Source: Candidatus Accumulibacter sp. ACC003
GTDB lineage: Bacteria > Pseudomonadota > Gammaproteobacteria > Burkholderiales > Rhodocyclaceae
Reading direction: 5' to 3'
DNA length: 64,000 nt
Assembly (NCBI RefSeq): GCF_907163085.1
Contig: NZ_CAJQTX010000002.1
Coordinates: 124,001 to 188,000, forward strand
How positions within the stretch are numbered: position 1 is the stretch's first letter; every line of letters begins with the position of its first letter. Of the stretch, positions 48,702 through 57,749 are shown in pieces. Position numbers and translations under genes: made by a program. Under the pieces are notes generated by a model. That model had not been told where the DNA came from. It saw nothing but the letters and a program-made list of their open reading frames with translations, and did not search any database.

Positions 48702-49832
48702 CTACACGCCTTCTGATTTCCTTTCAAGCACTTGGAGCTGGCTGTCGCGGCATTTGTCGAGAGCGCCGGAGATGTCTTCCTGGCGGTCGTCAGCCAGCCG
48801 GTAGCGGCCGAGGCCGAAGGCGGCTTCCTTGCCGACGTGCAGCCATTCGCCAAGCTGCAGGAATGGCGCGAAGGGCGCCAGCGCCCCTTCCAGCCGCCAG
48901 CTGCCGACGACACCGCCAAGACTCATCTTTTGTTGCTGGCGCGACGAGAAGCGAGTCCAGTCGAGCCAGCTCAGGCTTTTCTCTTCGCGGATGTCGGCAG
49001 CGGCCGCGCTGAGCGCTGCGAAGTCGCCGACCAGCGGGCCGTCGGCATGAAATTCGGCGAGTAGGCTGGCGCGCCGGGTCAATGCCATGAGCAGCGTTCG
49101 CGCCTGCAGCTTCTCGGGGGGTAGCGCACGGCCATTGTGTTGCAGACGCAGCGGCGTCTCGAAACGAAGCGTCGCGGCACTGCCCGCCGTGCCATCGCCC
49201 AGCCGCGGCAAGGCGATCGTCTGTGCATGCGCGGCGATGCTCCCGAGCTCGGGGCGGTGAATCTCGTGCTCGCCGGTGTCGCCGCAATGGACGACGCGGA
49301 GCAGCTCCGCCGTGCCGTCGCCGGCGCCGACGCCACGCGCCAGCGCGCGTCGCCAGGCGAGGATGACCAGCGCCAGTTCGTGCAGCGCGCGGCCGATCAG
49401 CACCTGGTGGAAAGTCAGCGTCTCGCCGGCGGCGAGCACCCGGCTTCCCCACGCCGGCGGTTCGATGACGTAGGGTGCGGGCACCTGCGAAAACCGCTGC
49501 AGGCTGTGGTTGGCCGGCGGCACGGGCGCGAAGATCGCCGGATACGGGCACGCCGCGATCAACGGACAGCCGGCACACTCTTTTTGCCGGGTCATGCACG
49601 CAAGCTGTCGCAAGGCGTGACCAAAGGCACCACGCAACATCGAGCCGGCATAGTCGGGCAAGCGGATCGGCTGCGTGGCCCGGAACTCGAAGCGATAGCG
49701 GGCGACCGGGAAGAACACAGGCGCGCTGATGGCCGAGCCTGCACCCGGTGGCTGATCGCCGTCGTTGGCGGCGCTTCGATGCGGGTCGTAACTGGGGCTC
49801 TGCAAGCGCTTTATGGTCGTTGACGTCGTCAT
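48702..49832 (-). CDS. cas6: Pre-crRNA processing endoribonuclease Cas6 (RAMP)
   Basis: 376 residues. YRFEFRATQPIRLPDYAGSMLRGAFGHALRQLACMTRQKECAGCPLIAACPYPAIF is the Cas6/Csx-type N-terminal signature with a Cys cluster, and GKEAAFGLGRYRL is the C-terminal Gly-rich loop. Cas6 cuts the pre-crRNA within each repeat, leaving the 8-base 5' handle. The start is taken as ATG 49832, 4 bases after csx1; the open frame continues into csx1 in another frame. The stop lies 5 bases from the CRISPR array. Confidence 0.88.
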   Translation of the reverse strand: MTTSTTIKRLQSPSYDPHRSAANDGDQPPGAGSAISAPVFFPVARYRFEFRATQPIRLPDYAGSMLRGAFGHALRQLACMTRQKECAGCPLIAACPYPAIFAPVPPANHSLQRFSQVPAPYVIEPPAWGSRVLAAGETLTFHQVLIGRALHELALVILAWRRALARGVGAGDGTAELLRVVHCGDTGEHEIHRPELGSIAAHAQTIALPRLGDGTAGSAATLRFETPLRLQHNGRALPPEKLQARTLLMALTRRASLLAEFHADGPLVGDFAALSAAAADIREEKSLSWLDWTRFSSRQQQKMSLGGVVGSWRLEGALAPFAPFLQLGEWLHVGKEAAFGLGRYRLADDRQEDISGALDKCRDSQLQVLERKSEGV

Positions 49833-49836
49833 GTGG

Positions 49837-51015
49837 TTAGAAAAGCTTGCGGCGCAGCGCTTCGAGTTCGCCGCGCAGGCGCGTTTCGTCGGCCAGAATC
49901 TCCCCCACGTCCGTTGCCCGTTCGTCGCTGGTCCGCACGCCGTGGGCAAGAGCGTTGCGAATCTTTTTGAGTAGCTTGACTGGCGGCGCTTTGTCTTTGG
50001 CCCTCTCGTACGCTTTGTCACGCACCATCGCGTCGCAGTCGTCGATTTTCTCGACATAACAGGCACGGGTCACGAACGACTCGTACATGAACGTAGCGGC
50101 GCGCAGGTAGTCGCGACGCTGAAGGTAGGCGTCAGCTAGCGAGAGTTCGCGGCTGTGGCGGGTTGGGTTGCGATACCAGCTGATACGCTCCTTAAGCGTT
50201 TCGGAAAACAACCCGCCAAGCGCGCCGTCATGAGCTGCCACGGCCTGAAACACTTTTCTCAGCTGATTGCGAGCCTCGTCGGTGTTGCTGGTACGCTCCA
50301 GGTACGCTGCGTCCGCTAACAAGCGCGCACGACTGTCAGCCATTTGGTCAGCAATCAGCAGCGGCGCGAAGACGCTGTAGTCACCGTCCTTCTCGTAGGT
50401 GGCCAGCGCGTCTACCCAGTCAAGCATATCGAGCATTCCTCGTAGCCGGAGTACCGGTTTTGGCTCAGCCCGCGGCGTCATCTCGAGTGCTCCGTAAAAC
50501 AGTTCTTCGACCTTGACACCACGGACGCGCGTCAGGTATCGCGCAGCGACCAGCGCGAGCATTGGCAGATGGCGAAAGGAGTGTGTGATATCGATATAGA
50601 GACGTTCGCCCGGCTCAACGACCGCCGCCAGCTGGCGCAGGACCTCGATCTGTTCGGTGGCGCTGCGCGCATAGCTGATCAGCAGGCAGTCCACCTGGAT
50701 GCCCAGTTGCTCGGCAAGGCGGCTGCGCGGAACCTGCAGCAGGCTTTCGGTGACCTGCCCGTTCTCCACGGCCGCCATAAGTTCCAGAATATTCTCGTCG
50801 TCGCCCCCCTGGCTCTCAAAAAAAACATCCCACATGCTGGCGTCGGTGCCGATCAGAATGAGGCGATGGGGCTGGAGATAGTCGGTCAGCGCCAGGCCAA
50901 TAAAAGCTTCCGTGCGCATCGAACCATCGTCGAAATGATACGTTGCCGTTTGGTAGCCGCTACCAGGCTTGGCGTTGCCCGCGCCCTTGCCGAGAAAACT
51001 GATGAGTGTGGTCAT
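49837..51015 (-). CDS. csx1: Csx1/Csx2-type CARF-HEPN ribonuclease (TM1812/DxTHG family)
   Basis: 392 residues. The N-terminal CARF domain starts MTTLISFLGKGAG and has YIDITHSFRHLP, with Asp142-x-Thr-His-Ser of the DxTHG motif. The C-terminal HEPN has KKIRNALAHG with Arg353-x4-His358, the RNase catalytic pair. Family members degrade RNA non-specifically when Cas10-made cyclic oligoadenylate binds the CARF dimer. It lies between cmr6 and cas6 in the same operon. Confidence 0.9.
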   Translation of the reverse strand: MTTLISFLGKGAGNAKPGSGYQTATYHFDDGSMRTEAFIGLALTDYLQPHRLILIGTDASMWDVFFESQGGDDENILELMAAVENGQVTESLLQVPRSRLAEQLGIQVDCLLISYARSATEQIEVLRQLAAVVEPGERLYIDITHSFRHLPMLALVAARYLTRVRGVKVEELFYGALEMTPRAEPKPVLRLRGMLDMLDWVDALATYEKDGDYSVFAPLLIADQMADSRARLLADAAYLERTSNTDEARNQLRKVFQAVAAHDGALGGLFSETLKERISWYRNPTRHSRELSLADAYLQRRDYLRAATFMYESFVTRACYVEKIDDCDAMVRDKAYERAKDKAPPVKLLKKIRNALAHGVRTSDERATDVGEILADETRLRGELEALRRKLF

Positions 51016-51100
51016 GATAGTGGTCCGCGTTACGAATGGTCGAGGGCGCCGACGAAGCTTGCCTGCTTCCCCGTCGTTGGGCCGGTTTGCCGGGCGTCGC

Positions 51101-52267
51101 TCATGATTCGAGCGTTCTCAGCCAGTCCTGGAACTCCTGCTTGCGTTCCTTCCTGCCTGGCCAGCCGGTCCACTTGATGACTTCTCGCAGTAGCGCCGCC
51201 GCTTCGCCGCGCGCTACCGGGGATTGCCATTCGATCGCCTGCTGGAAGAGCTTTCTGCGTGGCTCGTCTATCGGCGACGAGCCAGCTTTGTACGGTCCCT
51301 GTGCCTTCGCCGTCTCGAAAGCGTTGCGCAGGACTGCGATGCTGGCGCGAGCGGCTTCGAGTTCCTGCTCTTCGGGCGACAGCGACGCCAGGCGTGCAGC
51401 TTCTGCCGCTGCTGCGGCCTGGCGGTGGCGCTGCTCCTGTTGCCGTTGCCGCGCCTCCACGGCAGCGGGATCTTGCGCCATCGCGCCGTAGCCGACCGCC
51501 GTCTTGGCGCCGAATCCCATCCAGTCGAAGGCGTGCGCGACAACACTGTCGAGTACGGATTTCCATTCCGGGCAATCCGGCGGCAGCAGCGCCGGGTTGC
51601 AGGTGACGATGAAGCGCAATTCGGAGCGCGCCGGGACGGCCAGGAAGGGGATCGGGGTGGGCTTGCCGGCATCGTGCGGCGACTCTTCCTCCTGATAGTA
51701 GTGGTTGAAATGTGGCGTCATGATCTCGACGACCAGTTCGCCGCCGGGCGGGACCGGGAAGACATCCCAGCAGCTCAGTGCGCCCCGCAGCGCATCCGCC
51801 GTCTGCGACTCCTGGCCGAAGAGCGCGTCGATCAAGGGCTGCGTGAGCGTGGCATCGCCGTCGTCGAGAAGCTCCGCCGCTGCCTGCCGCAAGACGCCCT
51901 TGACGCCGCTACCGGCGAGGTAGGGCAGGCCGTAGGGCGTGAGGAAGGCGAAGCCGTTGTCCACCGGGTGTTCGAGCCCCAGCCCGGTGGCGAACGGCGC
52001 CGTCGACAGCGCGTCAATGATCTGGCGCTGCTCGTCGGGCAGAGCATTGGCGAGGGCATGCTGACGGCGGCGCACGGCTTGCAGTAGCGGGGCCGCGTCG
52101 CCAAGGGCGAGACACTGGCGCAGGGCGTTGGCCTTGCCGTTCCTGTCGATCAGCCAGTTGCGTTCCTGCCAGAGCTCGAAATAAAGGTTGAAGCGATGGC
52201 CGGGCGGGCAATTGCGGAACCCTGCGGCAGCCTTGAGTACGTACTCGGGAACGGCGGCGACGTTCAT
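51101..52267 (-). CDS. cmr6: Type III-B RAMP protein Cmr6
   Basis: 388 residues. LPYLAGSGVKGVLRQAAAELL is the RAMP Gly-rich loop region and FDWMGFGAKTAVGYGAM the C-terminal one. A charged Gln/Ala-rich helical insertion follows near 265-300, and the last ~100 residues are an extra tail beyond the core, longer than many Cmr6 (about 300). Cmr6 caps the 3' end of crRNA in the Cmr complex. It overlaps cmr5 by 4 bases. Confidence 0.88.
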   Translation of the reverse strand: MNVAAVPEYVLKAAAGFRNCPPGHRFNLYFELWQERNWLIDRNGKANALRQCLALGDAAPLLQAVRRRQHALANALPDEQRQIIDALSTAPFATGLGLEHPVDNGFAFLTPYGLPYLAGSGVKGVLRQAAAELLDDGDATLTQPLIDALFGQESQTADALRGALSCWDVFPVPPGGELVVEIMTPHFNHYYQEEESPHDAGKPTPIPFLAVPARSELRFIVTCNPALLPPDCPEWKSVLDSVVAHAFDWMGFGAKTAVGYGAMAQDPAAVEARQRQQEQRHRQAAAAAEAARLASLSPEEQELEAARASIAVLRNAFETAKAQGPYKAGSSPIDEPRRKLFQQAIEWQSPVARGEAAALLREVIKWTGWPGRKERKQEFQDWLRTLES

Positions 52268-52644
52268 TTCTCAGCCTCGGCGACGGCATCGGCGAACTGC
52301 CGCAGCCAGCGCAGCATGGCCAGGGTTTCGTCGGTGGCGCGCATCACGTCCGGTGCCTTGTCGGTGAACAATCGTTGCATTGCTGCCGGAAAGCTCGGCG
52401 GGACGCCATCGCCCTGTCGCGATGCGAGCCAACCGAGGATGTCCTGGAGCAACGCGTGCGCCGCGCGCTCAGTACTGCCGGTACGCGACTGGAAGTAGGC
52501 AAGCGTCGACATCAGCCCGTTGCCCATCACCAGCGCCGGAGCTCCCTTGACCATTTCGCGGTAGCCGTCGACGCGAGAAGCGCCAGAGTTCTGCCTTGCG
52601 CGCTCCCAGGCGTACTGCGCGCGTTGCTGATCGAGGGTGTTCAC
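52264..52644 (-). CDS. cmr5: Type III-B small subunit Cmr5
   Basis: 126 residues, all-helical: MNTLDQQRAQYAWERAR, YREMVKGAPALVMGNGLMSTLAYFQSR and LLQDILGWLASRQ match Cmr5. Forms the minor filament along the target strand. ATGA overlaps with both neighbours. Confidence 0.9.
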   Translation of the reverse strand: MNTLDQQRAQYAWERARQNSGASRVDGYREMVKGAPALVMGNGLMSTLAYFQSRTGSTERAAHALLQDILGWLASRQGDGVPPSFPAAMQRLFTDKAPDVMRATDETLAMLRWLRQFADAVAEAEK

Positions 52645-53561
52645 AGGAGATCTCCCGAGGCGGCGTGGATGACGATCAGGCCGCGGCCAGTGGTGGCGTC
52701 GCCGCCAACCTGCAGCAGGCGGTCGAGCAGGCCCAGGCGTTCTCCATCGTCATTGAGCACAGCGGAGAGGACGCGGTCGGCGTCGAAGAGGTCGTCGCTG
52801 TCGGAGTTCTTGCGACGTTCGACGCTGGCCATGACGAGGCCGGCAAGCAGGCTTTCGGGCGGCAGGTTCTCGGTATAGAACAGCGCGCCCTTCGCCGCTG
52901 CGCCCGTCTTGTCGTCGATCCTGACGTGCGCCTCGACAACCGTTGCATTGCGGACGAAGTGTGCAAACTCGGTGTCCGAGAGGACGACCAGGTCACTGCG
53001 CAGTTTGTTGCGGAAGAACTCGTGCTCTTCGCCCAGCGGTAAGGCATTCGTCGCCAGCCACTCGCCGATGGTCTTGACATCGCTGCTATCCGTAGCTTCG
53101 AAGTCGAACACTTCAAGCAACAGCCGCTTGCCGGTGATCGAGCTGGCGCTGGCCACCGAGGCACTGCCGTCGGCTACAGTCGCTGGCACGACCCATGGGA
53201 CGCCGCCTCCAGCGAGGCGCTTGAGCCGTGCCAGGGCGCTCGGGCAGGTGGCATGGACGAAGGTGTTTCTCAACGAGCGCACCGGGAAAGTGACCAGGGT
53301 GGCGTCGGTGAAGGCGATCGCGCCAGCGTGGTCGGAGGCGTTGCTCTCGGGCCCGAACAAGCGGCTGATCAGGCGCCTGTCTTTCCACATGCGCGTCAAA
53401 TGGTGGCGCACCGCACCTTTGATGCCGGAGCCCGCGATCAGTGGGTGGCCGGTGTGGACTTCTCGCTGAATCGGGTTGTCGATGACGCCGATCGCCTGGC
53501 CAGCGCCCATGTGCACGGGGCTAACGCAGGAGTAGAAGACGAGTTTCTGGGCTTCGAACAT
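52641..53561 (-). CDS. cmr4: Type III-B backbone RAMP Cmr4 (target RNA nuclease)
   Basis: 306 residues starting MFEAQKLVFYSCVSPVHMGAGQAIGVIDNPIQREVHTGHPLIAGSGIKGAVR, typical Cmr4; the catalytic Asp for target RNA cleavage is expected in the early loop (VIDNPIQRE). LQVGGDATTGRGLIVIH is the C-terminal Gly-rich loop. Several copies form the Cmr backbone and cut target RNA every 6 bases. The open frame extends upstream through cmr3; ATG 53561 is the family start. Confidence 0.92.
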   Translation of the reverse strand: MFEAQKLVFYSCVSPVHMGAGQAIGVIDNPIQREVHTGHPLIAGSGIKGAVRHHLTRMWKDRRLISRLFGPESNASDHAGAIAFTDATLVTFPVRSLRNTFVHATCPSALARLKRLAGGGVPWVVPATVADGSASVASASSITGKRLLLEVFDFEATDSSDVKTIGEWLATNALPLGEEHEFFRNKLRSDLVVLSDTEFAHFVRNATVVEAHVRIDDKTGAAAKGALFYTENLPPESLLAGLVMASVERRKNSDSDDLFDADRVLSAVLNDDGERLGLLDRLLQVGGDATTGRGLIVIHAASGDLL

Positions 53562-53631
53562 GGTGGATGACCTTTCGTCGGAAATCAGTTTTTGGCGAAC
53601 GCGGACAAGGGGCGATAGACCGATGGCTTGC

Positions 53632-54852
53632 TCACGGCGAATCCCTCCACGCCCCCAGCCAGGCACGATTGAAGCCTTCGGCACGGCGTTGTCGGTCGGG
53701 ATTATCGCCCCACAGGCCGCGGGCCACCCATTCGGCAAGCTTGCCGGCGTCGCCGGCCAATTTGTCGAACCAGTACACGCTGCCTGCCGGAGCGACGCGC
53801 TGCGCCGTTTTGGGCTGCTGCCGGGCCAGGTCCCAGCCGGAGATGGTGTCGAACCGCGGGACCGCAGCGCAGGACAGCCGTGCCGAAAAGCCTTCGCCTT
53901 GTAACCGATAGTCGCCTGACGCGTCGCGGCTGACGCCTTCGGGCAGCCAGCCGCCGGCGAAGATGCCGGGAGTGGCGAGGATGATCCGGAAGCGGCGACT
54001 GGTATCGATCTGGTCCAGCGGCGCGCCGGGTGGTGTGAAGGCAACAGCACGGTAGCGCGCGCCCTTGCCGTCGCCACCCAAACGTAGGCGGCCATGTCGC
54101 GCCAGCTGCCCGCTGTCGCCCTCACAGCCAGCCAGGAAGCCGGTCTGACCGCAGAGGGTGATGGCTTCGCTGGTGTAGAGCGCACCTTCGACCGCGGTTC
54201 GCGAGCCGTGGTTGAGCGCGATGCCCAGGCGCGTTTCGCGTTTGAAGAGGTCGCCGGTGGGCAGTGTTCGCGCCGGCAATTCGCCGCGCAGATGTGCGGC
54301 CAGTCCGGCTCCGTCAAGCCAGCGTCCGGATTGGGGCTTGACCGGAGTGGCGATGTGCAGGCGGGCAACCAGTGGCAGCTCGCCGCCGGCCAGGGTGACC
54401 GCGGGCAGTCGTGCCGGCTGCAGCGCGATCAGCGGCTTGACGCGAGGATCGTCAAACGCGACGAGGTCGGCTGGCAGCGGAACGATTGCCAGTGGCACGC
54501 CGGACTTGGCTTCGGGCAAACCGGTACGCGCAAGCGGGTCGTCGCCGATCGACGCCGGCTCGTCGAGAACGGCCAGCGACAACCAGCTGATCGCAAAGCT
54601 GCCCGGCTCGTCGCGGGTGCCGAGAACGGCTCCCAGTTCGCCGGGCAGGCGCTGGCCATCATGCGCAAAACTGGCGAGCCGGCTGGCGTCCTTGCCGAGC
54701 AGTGCCGAGCGAAAGGCGCCGGCGAAGGTCGACGGCCATGGCGGCATCACGGCGTCGCCGTGCTGGCCATCGCCACCGAACGCTTTGTTGCCGCGAATCA
54801 TCAGCACGTCGGTTGGCTCGACGAAGTGATAGGTGTTCGTTGGTGGGCTCAT
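53632..54852 (-). CDS. cmr3: Type III-B RAMP Cmr3
   Basis: 406 residues starting MSPPTNTYHFVEPTDVLMIRGNKAFGGDGQHGDAVMPPWPSTFAGAFRSALL, the Cmr3 signature. It holds the 5' handle of crRNA next to Cas10. ATG 54852 overlaps the cas10 stop by 4 bases; a 70-base gap separates it from cmr4. Confidence 0.9.
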   Translation of the reverse strand: MSPPTNTYHFVEPTDVLMIRGNKAFGGDGQHGDAVMPPWPSTFAGAFRSALLGKDASRLASFAHDGQRLPGELGAVLGTRDEPGSFAISWLSLAVLDEPASIGDDPLARTGLPEAKSGVPLAIVPLPADLVAFDDPRVKPLIALQPARLPAVTLAGGELPLVARLHIATPVKPQSGRWLDGAGLAAHLRGELPARTLPTGDLFKRETRLGIALNHGSRTAVEGALYTSEAITLCGQTGFLAGCEGDSGQLARHGRLRLGGDGKGARYRAVAFTPPGAPLDQIDTSRRFRIILATPGIFAGGWLPEGVSRDASGDYRLQGEGFSARLSCAAVPRFDTISGWDLARQQPKTAQRVAPAGSVYWFDKLAGDAGKLAEWVARGLWGDNPDRQRRAEGFNRAWLGAWRDSP

Positions 54853-57749
54853 CGCGGCGCTCCTGACTCTGTGTCTGACTGGCCAAAGGCACGGCCATTG
54901 CGGGCGAAGAACTCGGCGGTGACCAGCAGGTTGCCGAGGACACGGGTCGTATCGGTGGGCGAAGGGCTCTCTCGACACGCCAGATCGACAAACTCGTTGG
55001 CGTGGCGAACCGTACAGCCCTGCTTATCGAGTTGGAAAGCGAGATTGATGGCGAGCATCTGGCGCCACTCGTCGTCAGCGAGTCCAGGCTCGCCGCGTTC
55101 CGGCAGTCCCGATAGCCATTCGAGGGTGTTGTAGACGGCCTTTCGCGACACATCCGGCTGCGCCAGCGCGTCGGCGAAGCGCAGCAGCAGCCCCAGCGCA
55201 GTATCCGCGAGCGCTACGGGGTCAGGGTCTGCGCCACGCGCGGCCGCCATTTCCCAGAAACGGCTCGTGACGCCGACCTCGCCACCGCCGCGCTTGATCA
55301 CGCGCAGGCAGAAAGCGTTGCGGCCATGCGCCTTGGCGGCCGCCTCGGCCCGTCGCAGCTCGTGCAACACGGGCGACAGCGGCGCTTGGTGGTGGGCAAC
55401 CACGGCGCCAATACTGGCGGTGGCGCGGCTGCCCATCATCGGCATCAGCCGGCCCTTGAGGCGGGCATATCCCTTGGCAAGTTGCAGTCCCTTGACGTCG
55501 GTGCCTCCGGGCAAGCCGCGCAAGTCGGCACTGCCGCTCCAGGCAGTGCGCAGGAGGAGCATCGCCGGCATCAGATCGTCGACCGAGACCATGGCCAGCA
55601 CATCGTCGCCGCCGGCGTAAAGCAACTTGCCTTTGCAGATATTCTCGACGACGTGACGGGCAATATTCGTCGAAAAGTCATTGAGCGCAGCCGAAATGGC
55701 GGCATGGCGGGCCGGCGACGCCGGCCGCGATGAGTCGAGGTAGGCGGCGACGGCCGGATCGCCCCGGAAACGATCAAGAGATGCTCGTACCTGTGGGTGC
55801 CACGTCGCTCGAAATCGACACTGGTAGTCTGGCTCGTTGCCGGCCAGCCAGGCGCCCATGTGGTCGCCGTCCATCTGGATGAGCGCGTAGTAGGTCTCGG
55901 GTTTGCTGCCGAGCAGTTTTTCGATGCGCTCCGCCAGCAAACGCCCTTCGGCGTCGTCGCTTCGTGCTTCGTCGAGAGCCGATGGCAGGCGTCGGAGCAT
56001 CTCGAAGCTGCCCTTGTCCAGTCTGCGCAGGCGACTGTGCAGCGAGATGGGCAGAGCCACCGGCAGCTTTTCGGCAATGGCGAACTCGCGCGACAGGGCG
56101 CTCAGCTTTTCCCTTTTCTCGGGTCCGTAGTCGTCCGCCAGACGGTCGAGCGAGGTTGCCAGGGCCATGGTGTGCGTACTGACCACGAAGCGCGCCGGCC
56201 GGTCGTCGAGCAATTCGCCGAGGCCTTCGAGAAACAGGGCTGGCCAGAGGCGCTTGAGGGTGCACACGCCGCACAGGTGCTCGCCTTTCTTGATCCCGTA
56301 CTGGCCGGCTGCCGCCAGCCAGGGCGTCTCGCGGCGCTCGCCAGCCGGGATGCCGAGTTGTTCGCGGCACTCGGTCAGCCACTCGCGCTCACCGCATAGC
56401 GTGCAGCGATGGCCGTGCTGCGGCAGCGGCGGGAAGGGACGCAGGCTTTTGCTTGCCGCCAGCGTACGTTCGGCAAGCTCGTGCACCGCCGGATAGACGA
56501 TGCCGGCGTTGGGCCGGAAGAACTCGGCGCCCTCGATGGTCAGCTTGTGGTTGAGGATTTTCCAGATTTCTTCTCCGAAAAGCCCTTCAGAGCCATAGGC
56601 GGTGAGAGCCTGCTGCAGTTCTCCGGCATCGGGCAGACCGTCGGCAAGCTTGCCGATGGGCCATTTTGCGACAGCCCACTGCGCTTCCGGGAAACCGGCG
56701 AACTGCTCGTCAACTTGCGCTTGCCAGTGTTGCGGTGCATCGCCGTTGCCGAGAACGCGCTGCGCGGCATCGGCGGCCCAGGCGCGGGCCGCCTTGCGCA
56801 CCGCGTCGACGACCTGCCGCGCCAGGCTTTGAGCCTGGCGAGCAGGGACGATGGCCATGAGTTTGTTGGGCAGCGTGGCAGCGAACAGTGGATTGGCGTC
56901 GGTCGCCCGTTGCAGCCATTCGGCGTCGATGGTGGCGAAGCGCTCGCGCCACTGCTCGCCATGACCGGCCGCTTCGGCGGTTTCGAGCAACCAGCGATCG
57001 ACCGCCGCGACGCCGCGCAGACTTGGAAAGACCACGGCGTCCGGCCCGAGCGCGTCGCAGATGACCTTGAGACCTTCCCAGGCCAGCGACGAGAGCAGGT
57101 GCGAGCCTGCCCACAAGTCCGAGGTCGAGCGCGCCTGCGCGATAAAGCCCTGGACAGGTCCGAAGCTCATGCTCAGCAACGCCGGTTCGTCGTCGGCCAG
57201 CGCGCCGGCGAGCGCTGATACAGTGTCCAGATGCTCCCAGATCGAGTGGTCGGGGACGCGTGTGTCGGCGGGTAGAACGCGCCAGAGATCGCCGACTTCC
57301 GGCGCGACCAGGCTAGGCTCCGGGCCGAATCGCCAGAAGGCCAGGTGGGTGAGCCGAAGGTCAGGCTCGCCGTTGCCGTCGCGCTCGATCAGGTCGCTGA
57401 AATGTTCGAAGCTCACCTTGCGGATATGCGCGGCGGCGATGTCGTCGAGGCTGCCAAGGTCGATCTCTTCGCCGGACAGCGGGTGGATCAGCAACGGCTG
57501 GCTGGCGAAGCGAACATTGGCCCAGGCTGGCCGCGGCCGGCCGGGCTCGAATGGCCATTGCGGCCGGTCGGCCGCTGCCGCGAACCAGTCGGCACGCTTG
57601 TCGAAGTCGGCACGTCTGATGCCGAGCAGTTCGCGCAGATCCTTGACCGAACCGTGTTCGTGGCCGACTTCGTCGCGCATCAGCACCAGTGCCTTCTCGG
57701 CCGGATCGTGCAGCCAGGCGGCGAGTTTTGTTTTCCAGAGGCTGCTCAT
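54849..57749 (-). CDS. cas10: Type III-B large subunit Cas10 (Cmr2)
   Basis: 966 residues. HD-type nuclease motif WLHDPAEKAL (His14-Asp15) at the N terminus; first Palm region near SMSFGPVQGFIAQARSTSDLWAGSHLLS (about 194-221); zinc-binding CTLCG (449-453) and CGVC (493-496); QMDGDHMGAW (about 626-634); and the cyclase motif YAGGDDVLAMV with GGDD at 713-716. All active-site motifs are intact, so both ssDNA cleavage and cyclic oligoadenylate synthesis are plausible. This fits the CARF effectors Csx1 and Card1 in the region. Overlaps cmr1 and cmr3 by 4 bases each. Confidence 0.96.
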   Translation of the reverse strand: MSSLWKTKLAAWLHDPAEKALVLMRDEVGHEHGSVKDLRELLGIRRADFDKRADWFAAAADRPQWPFEPGRPRPAWANVRFASQPLLIHPLSGEEIDLGSLDDIAAAHIRKVSFEHFSDLIERDGNGEPDLRLTHLAFWRFGPEPSLVAPEVGDLWRVLPADTRVPDHSIWEHLDTVSALAGALADDEPALLSMSFGPVQGFIAQARSTSDLWAGSHLLSSLAWEGLKVICDALGPDAVVFPSLRGVAAVDRWLLETAEAAGHGEQWRERFATIDAEWLQRATDANPLFAATLPNKLMAIVPARQAQSLARQVVDAVRKAARAWAADAAQRVLGNGDAPQHWQAQVDEQFAGFPEAQWAVAKWPIGKLADGLPDAGELQQALTAYGSEGLFGEEIWKILNHKLTIEGAEFFRPNAGIVYPAVHELAERTLAASKSLRPFPPLPQHGHRCTLCGEREWLTECREQLGIPAGERRETPWLAAAGQYGIKKGEHLCGVCTLKRLWPALFLEGLGELLDDRPARFVVSTHTMALATSLDRLADDYGPEKREKLSALSREFAIAEKLPVALPISLHSRLRRLDKGSFEMLRRLPSALDEARSDDAEGRLLAERIEKLLGSKPETYYALIQMDGDHMGAWLAGNEPDYQCRFRATWHPQVRASLDRFRGDPAVAAYLDSSRPASPARHAAISAALNDFSTNIARHVVENICKGKLLYAGGDDVLAMVSVDDLMPAMLLLRTAWSGSADLRGLPGGTDVKGLQLAKGYARLKGRLMPMMGSRATASIGAVVAHHQAPLSPVLHELRRAEAAAKAHGRNAFCLRVIKRGGGEVGVTSRFWEMAAARGADPDPVALADTALGLLLRFADALAQPDVSRKAVYNTLEWLSGLPERGEPGLADDEWRQMLAINLAFQLDKQGCTVRHANEFVDLACRESPSPTDTTRVLGNLLVTAEFFARNGRAFGQSDTESGAPR

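Noticed and set aside
52641-54368. 575-codon single open frame covering cmr4 and part of cmr3
   Set aside because: The upstream part is an out-of-frame shadow of cmr3; Cmr4 homology begins at MFEAQK (53561) and Cmr3 has its own complete frame.
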